Below, piece after piece: positions 46,347 through 57,250 of a stretch of 64,000 bases of DNA (positions within the stretch are counted from its first letter, which is position 1; each line of letters starts with the position of its first letter). The stretch comes from Euphorbia lathyris (taxonomy: Eukaryota; Streptophyta; Magnoliopsida; Malpighiales; Euphorbiaceae), in NCBI RefSeq assembly GCF_963576675.1, contig NC_088912.1, forward strand, positions 97,493,895 through 97,557,894. Reading direction: 5' to 3'. The notes under the pieces were generated by a model. It was given only the letters and a program-made list of their open reading frames with translations. It was not told the origin of the DNA and did no database searches. The position numbers were made by a program, and so were the translations under genes.

Positions 46347-46449
46347 AAAACTTAATGTATTGAAAAGATCAAGGGCTCTAGTACCTTAAAATCATAATGA
46401 TTAGGGGGCCATGATGATTTAAAAAAATGGTATTTACTTTGACTCTTTA

Positions 46450-46891
46450 AAATGTTTTGGGTCAGGAGCAATTTTACCCCAAACGTCTAAAATGGTACAA
46501 TTTTATCCCTAATGTTGGAAGCCAAGAGCAGTTTTACCCCTAACGTTGATAAATTGGGTCAATTTGAGAAATAACTCATCAAATTGTCTTCTCGGTCACG
46601 AATCTTGTCATCTACACTTCACACCATGCGTTATTTTATCAGTAACAAATCACAAACATATGTTAGGATGTGAAAAAAATAAAAAAATATTAAAAACATA
46701 CTGTCTTTCGTACGGATTAGACAAAAAAAATCAAAAAATTCACCGAATTTATAAATATTAATCTCCAATTTTATTATTAAATTACAAAAAACATTATATC
46801 TTTTTTAGAATTGCTCTTAGCTACAAACATTAGGGGTAAAATTGCACAATTTTAGATGTTAGGAGTAAAATTGCTCTTGACCCAAAACGTT
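46450..46891. mobile_element. TIR element, same family as 232-7478
   Basis: Inverted ends of about 85 bp ('gttttgggtcaggagcaatt' and complement) with repeated 'ttttaccccta' words. Its interior is colinear with the split element at the window start. The target duplication is not clear. It is absent from copy B of the duplication at the matching place. Confidence 0.8.
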
Positions 46892-47580
46892 AGGGATATT
46901 TGATACGTAACAACCCGAGAATCCCGGAAATGGATGACTACGAGTCGGAAACATTAAAATTTATGTTTTTTTTATCAAAAAATCATGAAAATAATGCATG
47001 ATAATTGAACGATTTTGCATTTTTCGTCACAAAAAATTGAACAATTTTGCATTTTTTGTTATAAAAAATTGAACAATTTTACATTTTTGTCTAAAATTTT
47101 TTTACGTAGAGTTTTACCCCCGCTCCCTCAAATCCTGGATTCGCCACTGCATTAACTTATCCAAAATTTCTTTGCTCCGCTGCATAGATTTTAGAAGTCA
47201 ATAGGCCCCTCTATAAAGTTTGAGAGATAAATAAGACGTTTTTAAGTATAAAAAGGAATTTTCTATACAAGTACACCGGCTCAAAATTATATTTGTTTTG
47301 GATTATTATGGAATGAATTGGTTCTAGATGTGGCATAGGAAATTTTTGTCTTTGACATTGTTTGGGCACATATCTTCAAACTTTTCTTTCATATCAAATT
47401 ATTAATTGGATGAAAATTACTTTTCAGATTTAGATTATAGATAGTAAGTTGGAAATTCTGATGTTAAAAATAAGTAGTTTATTCATTTTTATTTTTTTTT
47501 TAATTAGTTACTTACTTTAGTGGTTTATGAAAATGACTGATCTGCAAATATATAAAATATAAAATATGTATCTAACCATT
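46892..47580. other. Intergenic DNA of duplication copy A
   Basis: No gene. 'gaacaattttgcattttttg' repeats near 46980-47090. 47270-47480 is colinear with 56515-56740. Confidence 0.6.
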
Positions 47581-47596
47581 AGAAAATAAAGAAAGT

Positions 47597-50500
47597 ATGG
47601 ATATGTGCGGGCTTTCGGACCTGGGTGCTGCTGGCCACAAATTTACCTGGAAAAGGAATAGTGTGTTTGTTAGGTTGGATAAGGTGTACGCTAATGTTGC
47701 ACCGATTTATAGGTTTTCTGAGGTCAAGGTACTTAATCTCCATTTCCGTCACTCAGACCATTGCCCTATCCTCATTAATTTGGTCAAAGGAAATCGGCTG
47801 AAAGGTAATAGACCTTTTAGGTATCTGGTGGCTTGGGAGTCTCACCCCGAGTTTAAGGATTTCGTTAAAAGCAATTGGCATCCCCACTCTGATGTTCTCC
47901 TCGCTACTGAGGAATTCAGGAGGAATGTGGCTGTTTGGAATCAAAATACTTTTGGTCATATTATCAGGAGGAAGAACAAACTCTTGAGGAGAATGGAAGG
48001 TGTTCAGCGTTGCTTGGAGGTTCGTTTTGATCATAGCCTGAATGGTCACCTAAGAGCTCTTCAGAACGAGTTGGAAGCTGTGCTTAGACAGGAAGAGCTT
48101 CTGTGGTTCCAGAAATCTAGGAAAGCTTGGATTCAAGACGGGGACCGGAATACCAGGTTTTTCCACCTCTCAATGATCATTAGGAGACAGCGAAATAGGA
48201 TCGAGGCTATTAAAGACGCCAGTGGTGAGTGGATTTTTGAGGAGGAGGACATTCGGCGCCTTGCCCTTGATTTCTACAAGGACCTGTTCAGAGAGGAAGC
48301 TGTGGACCTAGAGAGTGCCCACTCTGGCATTTCCTTTCCTCGTTTGGGGGAGGATGCTATTAATAATGCTTTCCATCCCATTGAGCTTAAAGAGATTGAT
48401 CTGGCCTTCTCCAGCATCGGTTTCACTAAGGCTCCTGGTATTGATGGTATCCCCGCTAGTTTCTATCATAAACACTGGGACACTGTTAAAGAGGGTATAT
48501 ACAGCTTTGTGTTAGGTGTCTTTGGTGGTTCGAACGATATCAGTTTGGTTAATAAAACCCTCCTTGTCTTGATTCCTAAGGTTGCCAAGCCTTCTTCCTT
48601 TCTCCAGATGAGACCCATCAGTCTTTGTAATGTCTTGTATAAAGCTATTACTAAGATTGTGGCTAATAGAATCCGGAAGATCCTTCCGGATATTATCAGC
48701 CAAAATCAAGGGAGCTTTGTTCCTGGAAGACAATTGATGGATAACGTTGTTATTGCCCAGGAGGTTGTCCATTCTATGAAGATTAAGAAAGGCAAGAAAG
48801 GGATCGTGGCTCTCAAGCTGGATCTGGAGAAAGCCTATGATAGGTTGAACTGGAGCTTTCTTCTGGATAGTTTAGCCAAAGCTGGTATCCCGGAGAACTG
48901 GAGGAATTTGATTGGAAAGTGTATCTCCTCTCCTGTTTTCCAGGTTATGATCAATGGGGATATGTCGGATGAGTTCTCTCCATCCAGGGGTATTCGTCAA
49001 GGGGATCCTATGAGCCCCTTCCTTTTTGTTATTGCCATGGAAAGATTGTCTCACCTGATCCAAGAGGCGGTGAGCAAAGGGACTCTCCACCCTGTTTCCA
49101 TCAACAGACATTGCCCCCCTGTTACCCATTTACTCTTTGCTGATGATGTCATGCTTTTTGTGGAGGGTAATGAGGAACAAATTAAGGCTGTGATGGATAT
49201 CCTCGACTGCTTTTGTGAGGCTTCTGGCCAGAAGATTAACATCCATAAATCCTGTATGCTTTGTTCCAAGAATATGGATAATAGCTTGTGTAGAAGACTG
49301 AGTGAGATGTCTGGCATTCCCCTGACTCAATCGTTTGGGAAATACCTTGGGGTCCCTCTTCATAGTGACAGGGTGTCCAAAGCCTCTTTTAAAGACATTT
49401 TGGACAAATCTAACGGTTTGTGTGCTACCTGGAAAGCTAATTCTCTTTCCCTTGCAGGTCGCCTTACTTTAATCCAGTCTATCAACTGCGTTGCTCCAAA
49501 TCACATCATGCAAGCCTGTAAGCTCCCTGAGCCGGTCCTCAACGACCTTGATAAAATTAATCGGCGTTTTCTGTGGGGAGAGTCTGGGGATGGGAGGAAG
49601 ATTCACCTGGTCCCTTGGAAGGAAGCCTGCCAGCCTAAGAGCAGGGGGGGTCTTGGTATAAGGCAAGCTAAGGACAATAATAAAGTCCTGTTAATGAAGC
49701 TTCTTTGGAGAATGTGGCAATCCCCCTCCTCCCTTTGGGTTCGTCTTCTGTGCGGCAAGTATAGGAAAGATAGAATGTTTGGTGGCCCGAAGGAGAGGGT
49801 TGTCAGCTGTTCCTTCCTCTGGAAAGGGCTTAGTGCTGTTTTTGCTGAGTTCTGTACAGGGATTGGCTTGGAGGTGGGTAATGGGAGATCCATTAGTTTC
49901 TGGTATGACACCTGGATTGGTGACAAACCGTTGATTGAGGTGTGCATCGCCCCTCCGCCGAATGATCTCCTCTCCTGGAGAATTGCTGATGTGGTGGACT
50001 CGGAGGGAGACTGGATCTGGTCTAAGTTCGACTCCTTTCTTAGCCTGGAGACCCTCCTTAATATTAGAGGTGTGAAGATTAGTAATCAGGAGGAGGATAA
50101 GGACAGACACTGCTGGGCCTTGACTAATAATGGTTCTTATTATTGCAAATCGGCCTATGAAGCTTTTACCCCTAATAGGGCTGATCCTCCTTTGGAAATT
50201 TGGAAGTCCATTTGGGCCCTCAAAGTCCCCTACCGCATTAGGAGTTTCCTATGGCTGGGAGTCAAAGACAGGCTCCTCACGAATGCAGATAGACACAGAA
50301 GGCACTTGGCTGTATCTGGTGCCTGTAGCAGATGCAGCGGCCATGTGGAAACCTTGTGCCATGCTTTGAGGGATTGCCCGAATAGTAGAAAGGTTTGGGA
50401 AGGGGTCCTTCCTCACCACATCCTTCCTTCCTTTATGGGGTTCTCTGATATTGACTGGTTCTCTGAAGGCGTTAATGGGAATTTGTTGGCCAGTATGGAG

Positions 50501-51202
50501 CACGGGGCTATTCTCTTCGCTATTATTTGTCACCAAATGTGGAAATGGAGGAATGAAGAGTTATTTGCTGAGAAGACTGTCTTTATTCCTGACCTCCGGT
50601 TTTACTTCTCGAAAAAACTCTCTGTTATTACAAAGAGTTTTGAAGGAGAGCCCCTGGTTCACCCCTCCCCGGTTAAAGAGGTCCAGTTAGTTGGTTGGAG
50701 GAAGCCCAGAGAAGGGGTTGTCAAGTTGAATACGGATGGCTCCTGCCTTAGTAATGGCAGAATTGCTGCTGGTGGAGTTCTTCGGGATGCTGGTGGCGCC
50801 TGGCTGGCTGGGTTTACCCATAACTTAGGTACGGGCTCCTCCTTTACTGCAGAGCTCTGGGGGATCTTGTCTGGCATTAAACTCGCCATTCGCATGAGTG
50901 TTAAAAGACTTTCGGTGGAGTCTGACAATTTGGAGGCTATCAACAGGATTTCGGATAGACATGCTGTTTGTCTTAAGAGTCAGAATCTCATTAAAGCCAT
51001 CTTGAGGCTTCGTCCTGCCTTCGATTCTCTTACCTTCTCCCATATTTATAGGGAGCAAAACCGCGTGGCGGATCGCTTGGCAGCTGCTGGGCATGGGGGG
51101 ATGTTAGGTGTTTCTACCCTTTCCGTTCCTCCTTCTTTTCTGTTACCTTCTCTTCTTGAGGATAGGATTGGGGTCAGTCTTCCTAGACTCATCCCGGGTT
51201 AG
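47597..51202 (+). CDS. LINE ORF2, intact 1201 codons (EN end-RT-zf-RVT-RNase H)
   Basis: An uninterrupted frame: the last part of the endonuclease (HSDHCPILINL near residue 55), reverse transcriptase with KLDLEKAYDRLNW and FADD at residues 514-517, a zf-RVT domain with C/H residues (about 890-935) and an RNase H domain (NTDGSCLSNGRIAAGG from about 1045; VESDNLEAINRI; YREQNRVADRLAAAG). A full plant ORF2 has about 200 more N-terminal endonuclease residues, so the protein lacks a working endonuclease. The first ATG uses 'at' of the target duplication plus 'g' of the element; a second ATG is two codons on. The absence of stops shows the insertion is recent. Confidence 0.85.
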   Translation: MDMCGLSDLGAAGHKFTWKRNSVFVRLDKVYANVAPIYRFSEVKVLNLHFRHSDHCPILINLVKGNRLKGNRPFRYLVAWESHPEFKDFVKSNWHPHSDVLLATEEFRRNVAVWNQNTFGHIIRRKNKLLRRMEGVQRCLEVRFDHSLNGHLRALQNELEAVLRQEELLWFQKSRKAWIQDGDRNTRFFHLSMIIRRQRNRIEAIKDASGEWIFEEEDIRRLALDFYKDLFREEAVDLESAHSGISFPRLGEDAINNAFHPIELKEIDLAFSSIGFTKAPGIDGIPASFYHKHWDTVKEGIYSFVLGVFGGSNDISLVNKTLLVLIPKVAKPSSFLQMRPISLCNVLYKAITKIVANRIRKILPDIISQNQGSFVPGRQLMDNVVIAQEVVHSMKIKKGKKGIVALKLDLEKAYDRLNWSFLLDSLAKAGIPENWRNLIGKCISSPVFQVMINGDMSDEFSPSRGIRQGDPMSPFLFVIAMERLSHLIQEAVSKGTLHPVSINRHCPPVTHLLFADDVMLFVEGNEEQIKAVMDILDCFCEASGQKINIHKSCMLCSKNMDNSLCRRLSEMSGIPLTQSFGKYLGVPLHSDRVSKASFKDILDKSNGLCATWKANSLSLAGRLTLIQSINCVAPNHIMQACKLPEPVLNDLDKINRRFLWGESGDGRKIHLVPWKEACQPKSRGGLGIRQAKDNNKVLLMKLLWRMWQSPSSLWVRLLCGKYRKDRMFGGPKERVVSCSFLWKGLSAVFAEFCTGIGLEVGNGRSISFWYDTWIGDKPLIEVCIAPPPNDLLSWRIADVVDSEGDWIWSKFDSFLSLETLLNIRGVKISNQEEDKDRHCWALTNNGSYYCKSAYEAFTPNRADPPLEIWKSIWALKVPYRIRSFLWLGVKDRLLTNADRHRRHLAVSGACSRCSGHVETLCHALRDCPNSRKVWEGVLPHHILPSFMGFSDIDWFSEGVNGNLLASMEHGAILFAIICHQMWKWRNEELFAEKTVFIPDLRFYFSKKLSVITKSFEGEPLVHPSPVKEVQLVGWRKPREGVVKLNTDGSCLSNGRIAAGGVLRDAGGAWLAGFTHNLGTGSSFTAELWGILSGIKLAIRMSVKRLSVESDNLEAINRISDRHAVCLKSQNLIKAILRLRPAFDSLTFSHIYREQNRVADRLAAAGHGGMLGVSTLSVPPSFLLPSLLEDRIGVSLPRLIPG

Positions 51203-51250
51203 GTTTTTGTTTGTTTGTTTTTTTTTCTTCCCTTCTTACCAAAAAAAAAA
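47599..51250 (+). mobile_element. Young 5'-truncated LINE, 3652 bp
   Basis: It is flanked by a perfect 18-bp duplication AGAAAATAAAGAAAGTAT (47581-47598, 51251-51268) and ends 'cttcttaccaaaaaaaaaaa'. It starts inside the endonuclease coding region. It sits in copy A of the segmental duplication, not at the matching place in copy B. Confidence 0.93.
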
Positions 51251-51268
51251 AGAAAATAAAGAAAGTAT

Positions 51269-51829
51269 TCTATCCAATTCTAGATGGTATCCAAACTTAA
51301 ATACTGATCAGAATGGTGGACCCTACATATAAAATGACAAGAAAATCTTATTTTCTTTTTACATTTTTGCTGTATATATTTTCTTTTTACACAGGTATTT
51401 TTACACAGGTATTTTAACAGTAAATTAAAATGTAAATAAAAAATACTATAATAATACGGCATGATTTTAATGATTGGTTTAAAATTTTACTTTTGGAGTT
51501 TTATTTGGAGTTTTTTCAAATATATGAATTTTTTTCATCTCTCATTTTAAAAATTAATTTCATAACATTTAATGTTATTGAATAATTTATTAAATATTAA
51601 TAATTCAAAAAATTAAATTAAAGTAAAAAATAAAATATTATAACGTGTAGGTCCATTAAAATAAAAAGATCCAACCATTTCGACTAGATATTTAAAAAGA
51701 GTGTTTTAATATGGAGAGTGTTTTGTAATAGTGTAAAATGATGATGTATCTAATGGTTGGAGGGATGCTCTTACCGATAAAATTTTAAAATTTTTTCACT
51801 TGTATTTTCCCAAAATGATGCAGATAAAT
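51269..51829. other. AT-rich intergenic DNA of copy A
   Basis: No gene seen. 51780-51860 parallels 59690-59760. Confidence 0.5.
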
Positions 51830-52690
51830 TTGTAGGGAAATTTACCTGGAAATTCATCTTTAAAAACTTATCTATGAATATATCAAGTGATAATTTCAAA
51901 TTAATAAAATTATTATTTTACATATATTTTAAAAATTAGAGTTTATAAATCAAGGGTTTAGGATATATTTTTTATGGTTTAAAATTTATAATTTGGAGTC
52001 TAGAATTTTTTTAATTCGAGTATAAAAGCATACTTTATTTCAGTGGTTCTGGTTTGCAGTTGTTGATAGACAGTAGATATTAGTTGTTTTTTCTGCAAAA
52101 ACCAGCTGTTTCGGAATTTTACCAAACACTTTCTATCTCTTGTTCAGTATTGAAAGGCAAAAGGAAGTTCCGAAAAATGAAAACAAACAAGCACTTAGAA
52201 AATAGTGACAAATTGAAAATTAATTTTGATGATACAAATTAATTGTAATTTAATAATCAATTGTGATATGCATGTAAAAATCTCAAATATACCCTACAGA
52301 TAGTTCGAATTAATTTTGTTAAAAGACTAATACAATTGTAGATTGGGTTAGTTACTGGAATATCATAATTAACTATAAAATTACAACTAAATCAGATTAT
52401 CAAACTTAATTCTGAATCTGTTATTATTTTCTATATATAACAAATAAAGTATGTTTTTACATCCTAATTAAAAATTCTAAACTCCAATTTATAAATTCAA
52501 AATCCTAAACAATATATCCTAGACTTTTAATTTATAAACTCTAATTTTTAAAATAGATTAAAAATAATAATTTTATTAATTTAAAATAAATAAAAATTAA
52601 ATTATAAATAATTGTAGATAGTTTTTTAAATGTAAATTCATATGTAATATGTAAATTTCTCTAGTAGATTCTCTCCAATAGCTTTAATGG
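51830..52690. repeat. Large AT-rich fold-back element
   Basis: Arms of about 220 bp (51830-52050 and 52430-52690) are inverted copies, for example 'aaaaattagagtttataaat' near 51930 and its complement near 52540. The core (52045-52200) contains 'accagctgtttcggaatttt', a MITE-like unit of its own. No target duplication was determined. Confidence 0.7.
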
Positions 52691-53014
52691 GTCTTTTGAC
52701 TACTTTTGGTTAGGTGAGGCACTCAAGTAAACATGCTTTCAACCCCATTTAGCTATCACTAAAATGCGACTAATATTAATCAAGGTTGTAAAAAACCGCC
52801 TAAAAATTGCTAGGTGGTAGTCCAATAGATAGGATTCTCAAAGATTAATTGAGAATTAATCGAAATTAGTAATTAGATTTGTACTTTTATATTTTTTATT
52901 TGTTAATTAATAAATTTTCATACAAATTCAATTAAAATATATATTATACTATCTAAAAATAATAATATAAAATTATTTAATATAGAAAAAGACATATATT
53001 TGTAATATATATCT
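52691..53014. other. Intergenic DNA of copy A
   Basis: 52685-52770 ('ttttgactacttttggttag', 'aaacatgctttcaa') matches 59815-59890, marking the far end of the duplication. Confidence 0.6.
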
Positions 53015-53023
53015 TTAAAAATA

Positions 53024-53568
53024 GGGTAATTAATTTATTAGTCTCTATATTTTGACAAAACATACTGTTTAGTCCCTATATTTTTAAAAACACACGGTAA
53101 AGTTCCTAACGTTTTTCTCAGTGAACTGTTTAGTCCCTAACGTTTTTCTCAGTTAACTGTTTAGTCTCTGCCGTTAGACTCTCATGAAGATTCTGTTAGT
53201 CAATTTGGATTTGCGTTCTTCTTTTCCTTTATTTTCATTTCTTTTAAACTCTAATGCATCTGAAATCAACTTTGAGTGTTCTTCTTGATTTTCTTCTTAA
53301 TCGTTCAAATTCGTAAGCATTGGGTCTGTTATTTTTCTTGTTCTCCATATAAATAACTTTTTCTTCTAAATTGGATTTCCTCTTCTGAAGTTTGAAGGTA
53401 AATAGTAAAGGGTAATTTAGTCATTTCCGAAGTCATAAACGGTAAAAAATCTAACAAACTAAACAGTTCATTGAGAAAAAGGTTAGGGACCGTATCATGT
53501 GTTTTTGAAAATACAAGGACTAAACAGTGTATTTTATCAAAATATAGGGACTAATAAATTAATTACCC
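53024..53568. mobile_element. MULE-type MITE, 545 bp
   Basis: It starts GGGTAATTAATTTATTAGTC with inverted ends of about 90 bp. The perfect 9-bp duplication TTAAAAATA (53015-53023, 53569-53577) flanks it. A direct 'gtttagtccctaacgttttt' repeat lies inside the left end. Confidence 0.88.
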
Positions 53569-53577
53569 TTAAAAATA

Positions 53578-54054
53578 TGCAAACAACATTTAAAAAACAA
53601 TATCATCAAAATGAATTATAATAAAGTAAAAAATAAATTTACAAAAAAATGTTTTTATTCATCGTCGCTTAGGTAGCGCCCGCGCGGTCTAGGCGGCGTC
53701 GAGACAGTCTAAGCGGAGCCCAGTCGCTTAAAAATCGCATAAGAGAAAAAAAACGCTTAGAAGGACTAATAAAAAAAAATTGGGGCGAATTCTCAATTTC
53801 AAACGTCTAGACGGGATGTAAGCGGTCAAGGCGGCTTTGATTTTGAACATTTTGAAAATTAATGTTAATAATATGTAGTACAATTAAATGTTTTAAATGG
53901 GTTCAAAGCGTTAGGTATAGCTAATTATAATTTGTAGTACAATTTTCTTTCACATCTTTTTTTTTTTCATTTAGTAAGCAATTGAGGCTTTCTTTTGTTT
54001 AGGTGGATTATTTTGTTTTTTTATATGTTAAGTCAACTCTTAATGTTTGCTTTT
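53578..54054. other. Intergenic DNA with G/C-rich repeat words
   Basis: Around 53655-53830 there are 'taggcggcgt', 'agcggagccc' and 'aggcggcttt' words, as in plant 'C/G-skewed' MITE ends; no element was defined. No gene. Confidence 0.45.
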
Positions 54055-54056
54055 AC

Positions 54057-54260
54057 TAGGGCTGTAATTGAGTCGAGCCGCTCATGAGCGTCTCGATGGT
54101 CGACTCGACTCGGTTCGATTTGTAAACGAGTCGTTTGTAAGCACGATTTACTGGCTCAATTCATAAACGAGCCAAACTTGCGCATGTCAAAGCTCGGTCT
54201 GAAAGCTCGCGAGCAGACTCGATTAGAACATTTATGAACAAATGTTAGTTTTGTAGAAAA
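54057..54260. mobile_element. hAT-type MITE end, truncated
   Basis: 'agggctgtaattgagtcgag' followed by repeated gagc/gctc words is the recognisable end of common plant hAT MITEs. The other end is missing because LINE sequence follows at about 54275. Confidence 0.55.
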
Positions 54261-54274
54261 TTATATAGTTTTAT

Positions 54275-55090
54275 GTTTTTTTATAAGAAACTTAGATTTC
54301 ATTAATTAAGCAAGTAAGTTACATCAGCTAAAATAACAGAGAAATAAGAACTAGGAAAATCTTCAAATTTAAGTGCCTTGAGGTTGTTGGGCCGTGGAAG
54401 CAAGAGTATGAGCTGGGATATTAGCCTCTCTTTTTTCATGGATCCACTTGACTTTATCCAAACTTTTATCTTTCTCCTGGATGTCACCCACTAGAATTCC
54501 AACCCAGTTGGGACATTCAAGTTGTCTTTGAAGGAGATTCACCGCTTCTACACAGTCTAATGCGATGAATACACGATTTAGACCGGCATCACGTGCGGCG
54601 GTGATGCTGTTTTCTATTGCTTGCTGCAATTCAGCATGGAGAGCATTGAGAGAGTGACCGATTGTACCGCCTTTGCAAGGTGTACAGTGCCCTGATGGTT
54701 GCGAATCAAGAAACCGAAAGAGTGATGCTTGACTAGATCGAAGGCTGCATCGCAATTGATTTTGAGAATCCCAACTGGAGGTGGCTGCCATGGAGGTTTT
54801 TAAGACTGCTCCCTCGGAGGTTGGCATTGATCACTGCTCTTACCATATTTATTCCTTTCCACTCCAGCAAGTATGTCTGATACACAGTTCATGGCTTTTG
54901 TCTCCCTATCCGTTTATCCTTGTGCGCTATGCGATTCCGTTCAAACCATAGTATCGAGATTACGCATCAGTCCTCCACCATTTCTTGCATGGTTGATAGT
55001 GTAGAGATGTTACAGAACCAGTCAATTGATTTGGTGCCTTCGACTTTATAAGCTTTGATTTGGAGATTTGATTTTTTTCGGTACCCTTTG
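54275..55090 (-). mobile_element. Decayed LINE 3' end (zf-RVT tail and RNase H)
   Basis: On the minus strand the end of a zf-RVT-like part (WFERNRIAHKDKR near 54920) precedes an RNase H-like frame (54827-54369: LHAELQQAIENSITAA, IALDCVEAVNLL). The 3' end is A-rich near 54275. A frameshift separates the two parts. This is a relic, not a gene. Confidence 0.65.
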
Positions 55091-55500
55091 GATATGTAGC
55101 AGTCCCAAAAAAATATATAATATAACCTTATTTATTTATTCACGAACTTTGCTTCTCTTATACTCTAGATGGAAATAGATGAAAAAAAAACAGATGAAAA
55201 AACGTACTTGGACATGACTTCTAGAGCAACGTCTCACATTCTCTGGCTAAGAACCGACAACTTCAGACACAAATAAATGTATAACGCTATGTTAATCGAG
55301 TTTTATATTCACGACTAATTAATTTGCTAAGCAGTAATTTAATGTGACAAAAAATAAAAAACTTAATATGTTGAAAAGATAAGAGGCTCAATACCTTAAA
55401 ATCATAATGATTAGGGCCTCGTGATGATTTTTTTAAAAAAAAATGGTATTTACTTTTTGAACTTACTTAAATGACCAATTGACTATGTAAAAATAGTACA
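55091..55500. other. Start of segmental duplication copy B
   Basis: No gene. 55225-55460 is colinear with 45985-46445. It carries the empty site of the 189-bp MITE near 55362-55372. Confidence 0.7.
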
Positions 55501-55509
55501 TTTTTAAAA

Positions 55510-56009
55510 GGCTTTAATACATCATTTGTCTTATGAACTTATCCAAAAACTTGATTGGTCTTCTGAACTTTTAAGTGTTTTTATAGCCCCTTAACTTGCA
55601 TTAAATGTTAAGTTAGCCCCTGAACTTGCGTAAAATGTAATCAATTGATCACTCGGTTGGAAAAAAAAGTTAAATGCGGAAGATGTATAAAATGTTATTA
55701 CATAATTAAAAAATAGATTAAAAAAGAAGTTATTACTTGTTCAACTATAAAATTTGTTTTCTCTAATATTAGAACCACGTATCCCGATCTTGATCGTTTT
55801 ACTTTTTTTTTAAGACTCGTATAATGCATCTTCTGCATTTAACTTTTTTTTTTTTTTGCAATCGAGTAATCAATTGATTACATTTTGTGCTAGTTTAGGG
55901 AGCTAACCGAACATTTTACATAAGTTGAGGGAGCTACCAGGACACTTTGAAAGTTTAGAAGACCAATCAAGCTTTTTGAACAAGTTCAAGGTAAATGATG
56001 TATTAAGCT
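55510..56009. mobile_element. MULE-type MITE, 500 bp
   Basis: Long inverted ends (about 150 bp, 'taatacatcatttg', 'aatgtaatcaattgatcact') and 9-bp duplication TTTTTAAAA (55501-55509, 56010-56018). A relative lies at 40838-41205. Confidence 0.82.
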
Positions 56010-56020
56010 TTTTTAAAATA

Positions 56021-56496
56021 GGCAAAAAGCATCATTAGGCCCCTGATCTTTCATATTTTGGTTCATTAAGCCTTTGATCTTTTATTTGGATACATTAAGC
56101 CACTGGTCATTTATTTTTGGTCTCATTAAGCCATTGATGACAAAAAAAGTATTTTTGAACATAAAATTCGGTTAACAGACTGTTATTCATTGTACCTACA
56201 TTCGAAATTTGTATTTTTTAACTATTTGAAAGCAGTTTTGAATGTGTAACGTGTCTATAGAAAATTGTACAAACCTTAATTCAAATTGTAAAAAATATTT
56301 TTTTAATAATTTCAAATACTGATGAAGTTAATAACGTATTTTTAACAGAATTAGATGTTCACAACTTACTAATTTGGTAATCAAAGGCTCAATAAGACTA
56401 AAAACAAATGATCAGAGTTTAATGTATTTAAATAAAAGATCAAAAACTTAATAAATTAAAAAATAAAAGAACAGAGACCTAATGATGCTTTTTGCC
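56021..56496. mobile_element. MULE-type MITE, 476 bp, landed on its neighbour's TSD
   Basis: It starts GGCAAAAAGCATCATTAGGC, with inverted ends of about 100 bp. The 9-bp duplication TTTAAAATA (56012-56020, 56497-56505) overlaps the right duplication of the preceding MITE. Same family as 7757-8234. Confidence 0.87.
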
Positions 56497-56798
56497 TTTA
56501 AAATATAAAGAACAATTTTCTATACAAGCACGTGGCTAAAAAGATTATAGTTGTTTTGGATTATTATGGAATGGATTGGTTCTAGATGTGGAAATTTTTG
56601 TTTTCCACGTTATGTCGGCACAAATCTTCGATCTTTTCTTTTGGTAAGACTTTGCTTTTTTAGCAAATTATTAACTGGTGGAAAATATGTTTCAGATTTA
56701 GAAATTGATTATAGATCGTAAACTGGAAATTCTAATGTTACAGTTAATTGAATAGTTAATTAAATAGTTTGTTAAAATTTTTTATTAATTACTTAGAG

Positions 56799-57143
56799 TT
56801 TTTTTTGGTAGGAAAGGAAAGAAAAAAAAAACATACAAAACAACTCAACCCGAGATCAGGCTAGGAAAACTGACTCCCACCACATCCTCCAAGATCAAAG
56901 ATGAAATGAAGCCCGGTGGAGAAGAAAAGGTAGAAAGACCCAACAAACCAGAGTGTCCTTCCATTGCAAGACGGTCCGCGACGCGGTTCTGCTCCCTATA
57001 AATATGAACAAACTTAATAGACTCAAAGGAGGACCCAATCCTTTTAATGCCTTTAATAATATTCAAGCTATTCCGGCAAACAGACTTGCCCTCAGAAATC
57101 ATTTTAACCGCTTCTTGGTTATCTGACTCAACCAGAAGCTTCT
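56799..57143 (-). mobile_element. 5'-truncated LINE tail, RNase H end
   Basis: The minus-strand frame 57102-56845 (HIYREQNRVADRLAMEGHSG...SFPSLISG) is a close relative of the end of the LINE at 47597 and stops at the same place. The 3' UTR ends in an A-run at 56799. No target duplication was recognised. Confidence 0.8.
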
Positions 57144-57250
57144 AACAGTCTCTTAATTTGATTTTTAAATTAAAAATTGAGGAGGAAAAATAAAAAATAA
57201 ACGAGATAAAGAGTCTCTATGAGCATTCTTAAAACATTTTCAAGAGACTA

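Noticed and set aside
48872..50943. Minus-strand ORFs across the young LINE
   Set aside because: Shadows of the intact plus-strand ORF2, which has clear RT and RNase H motifs.
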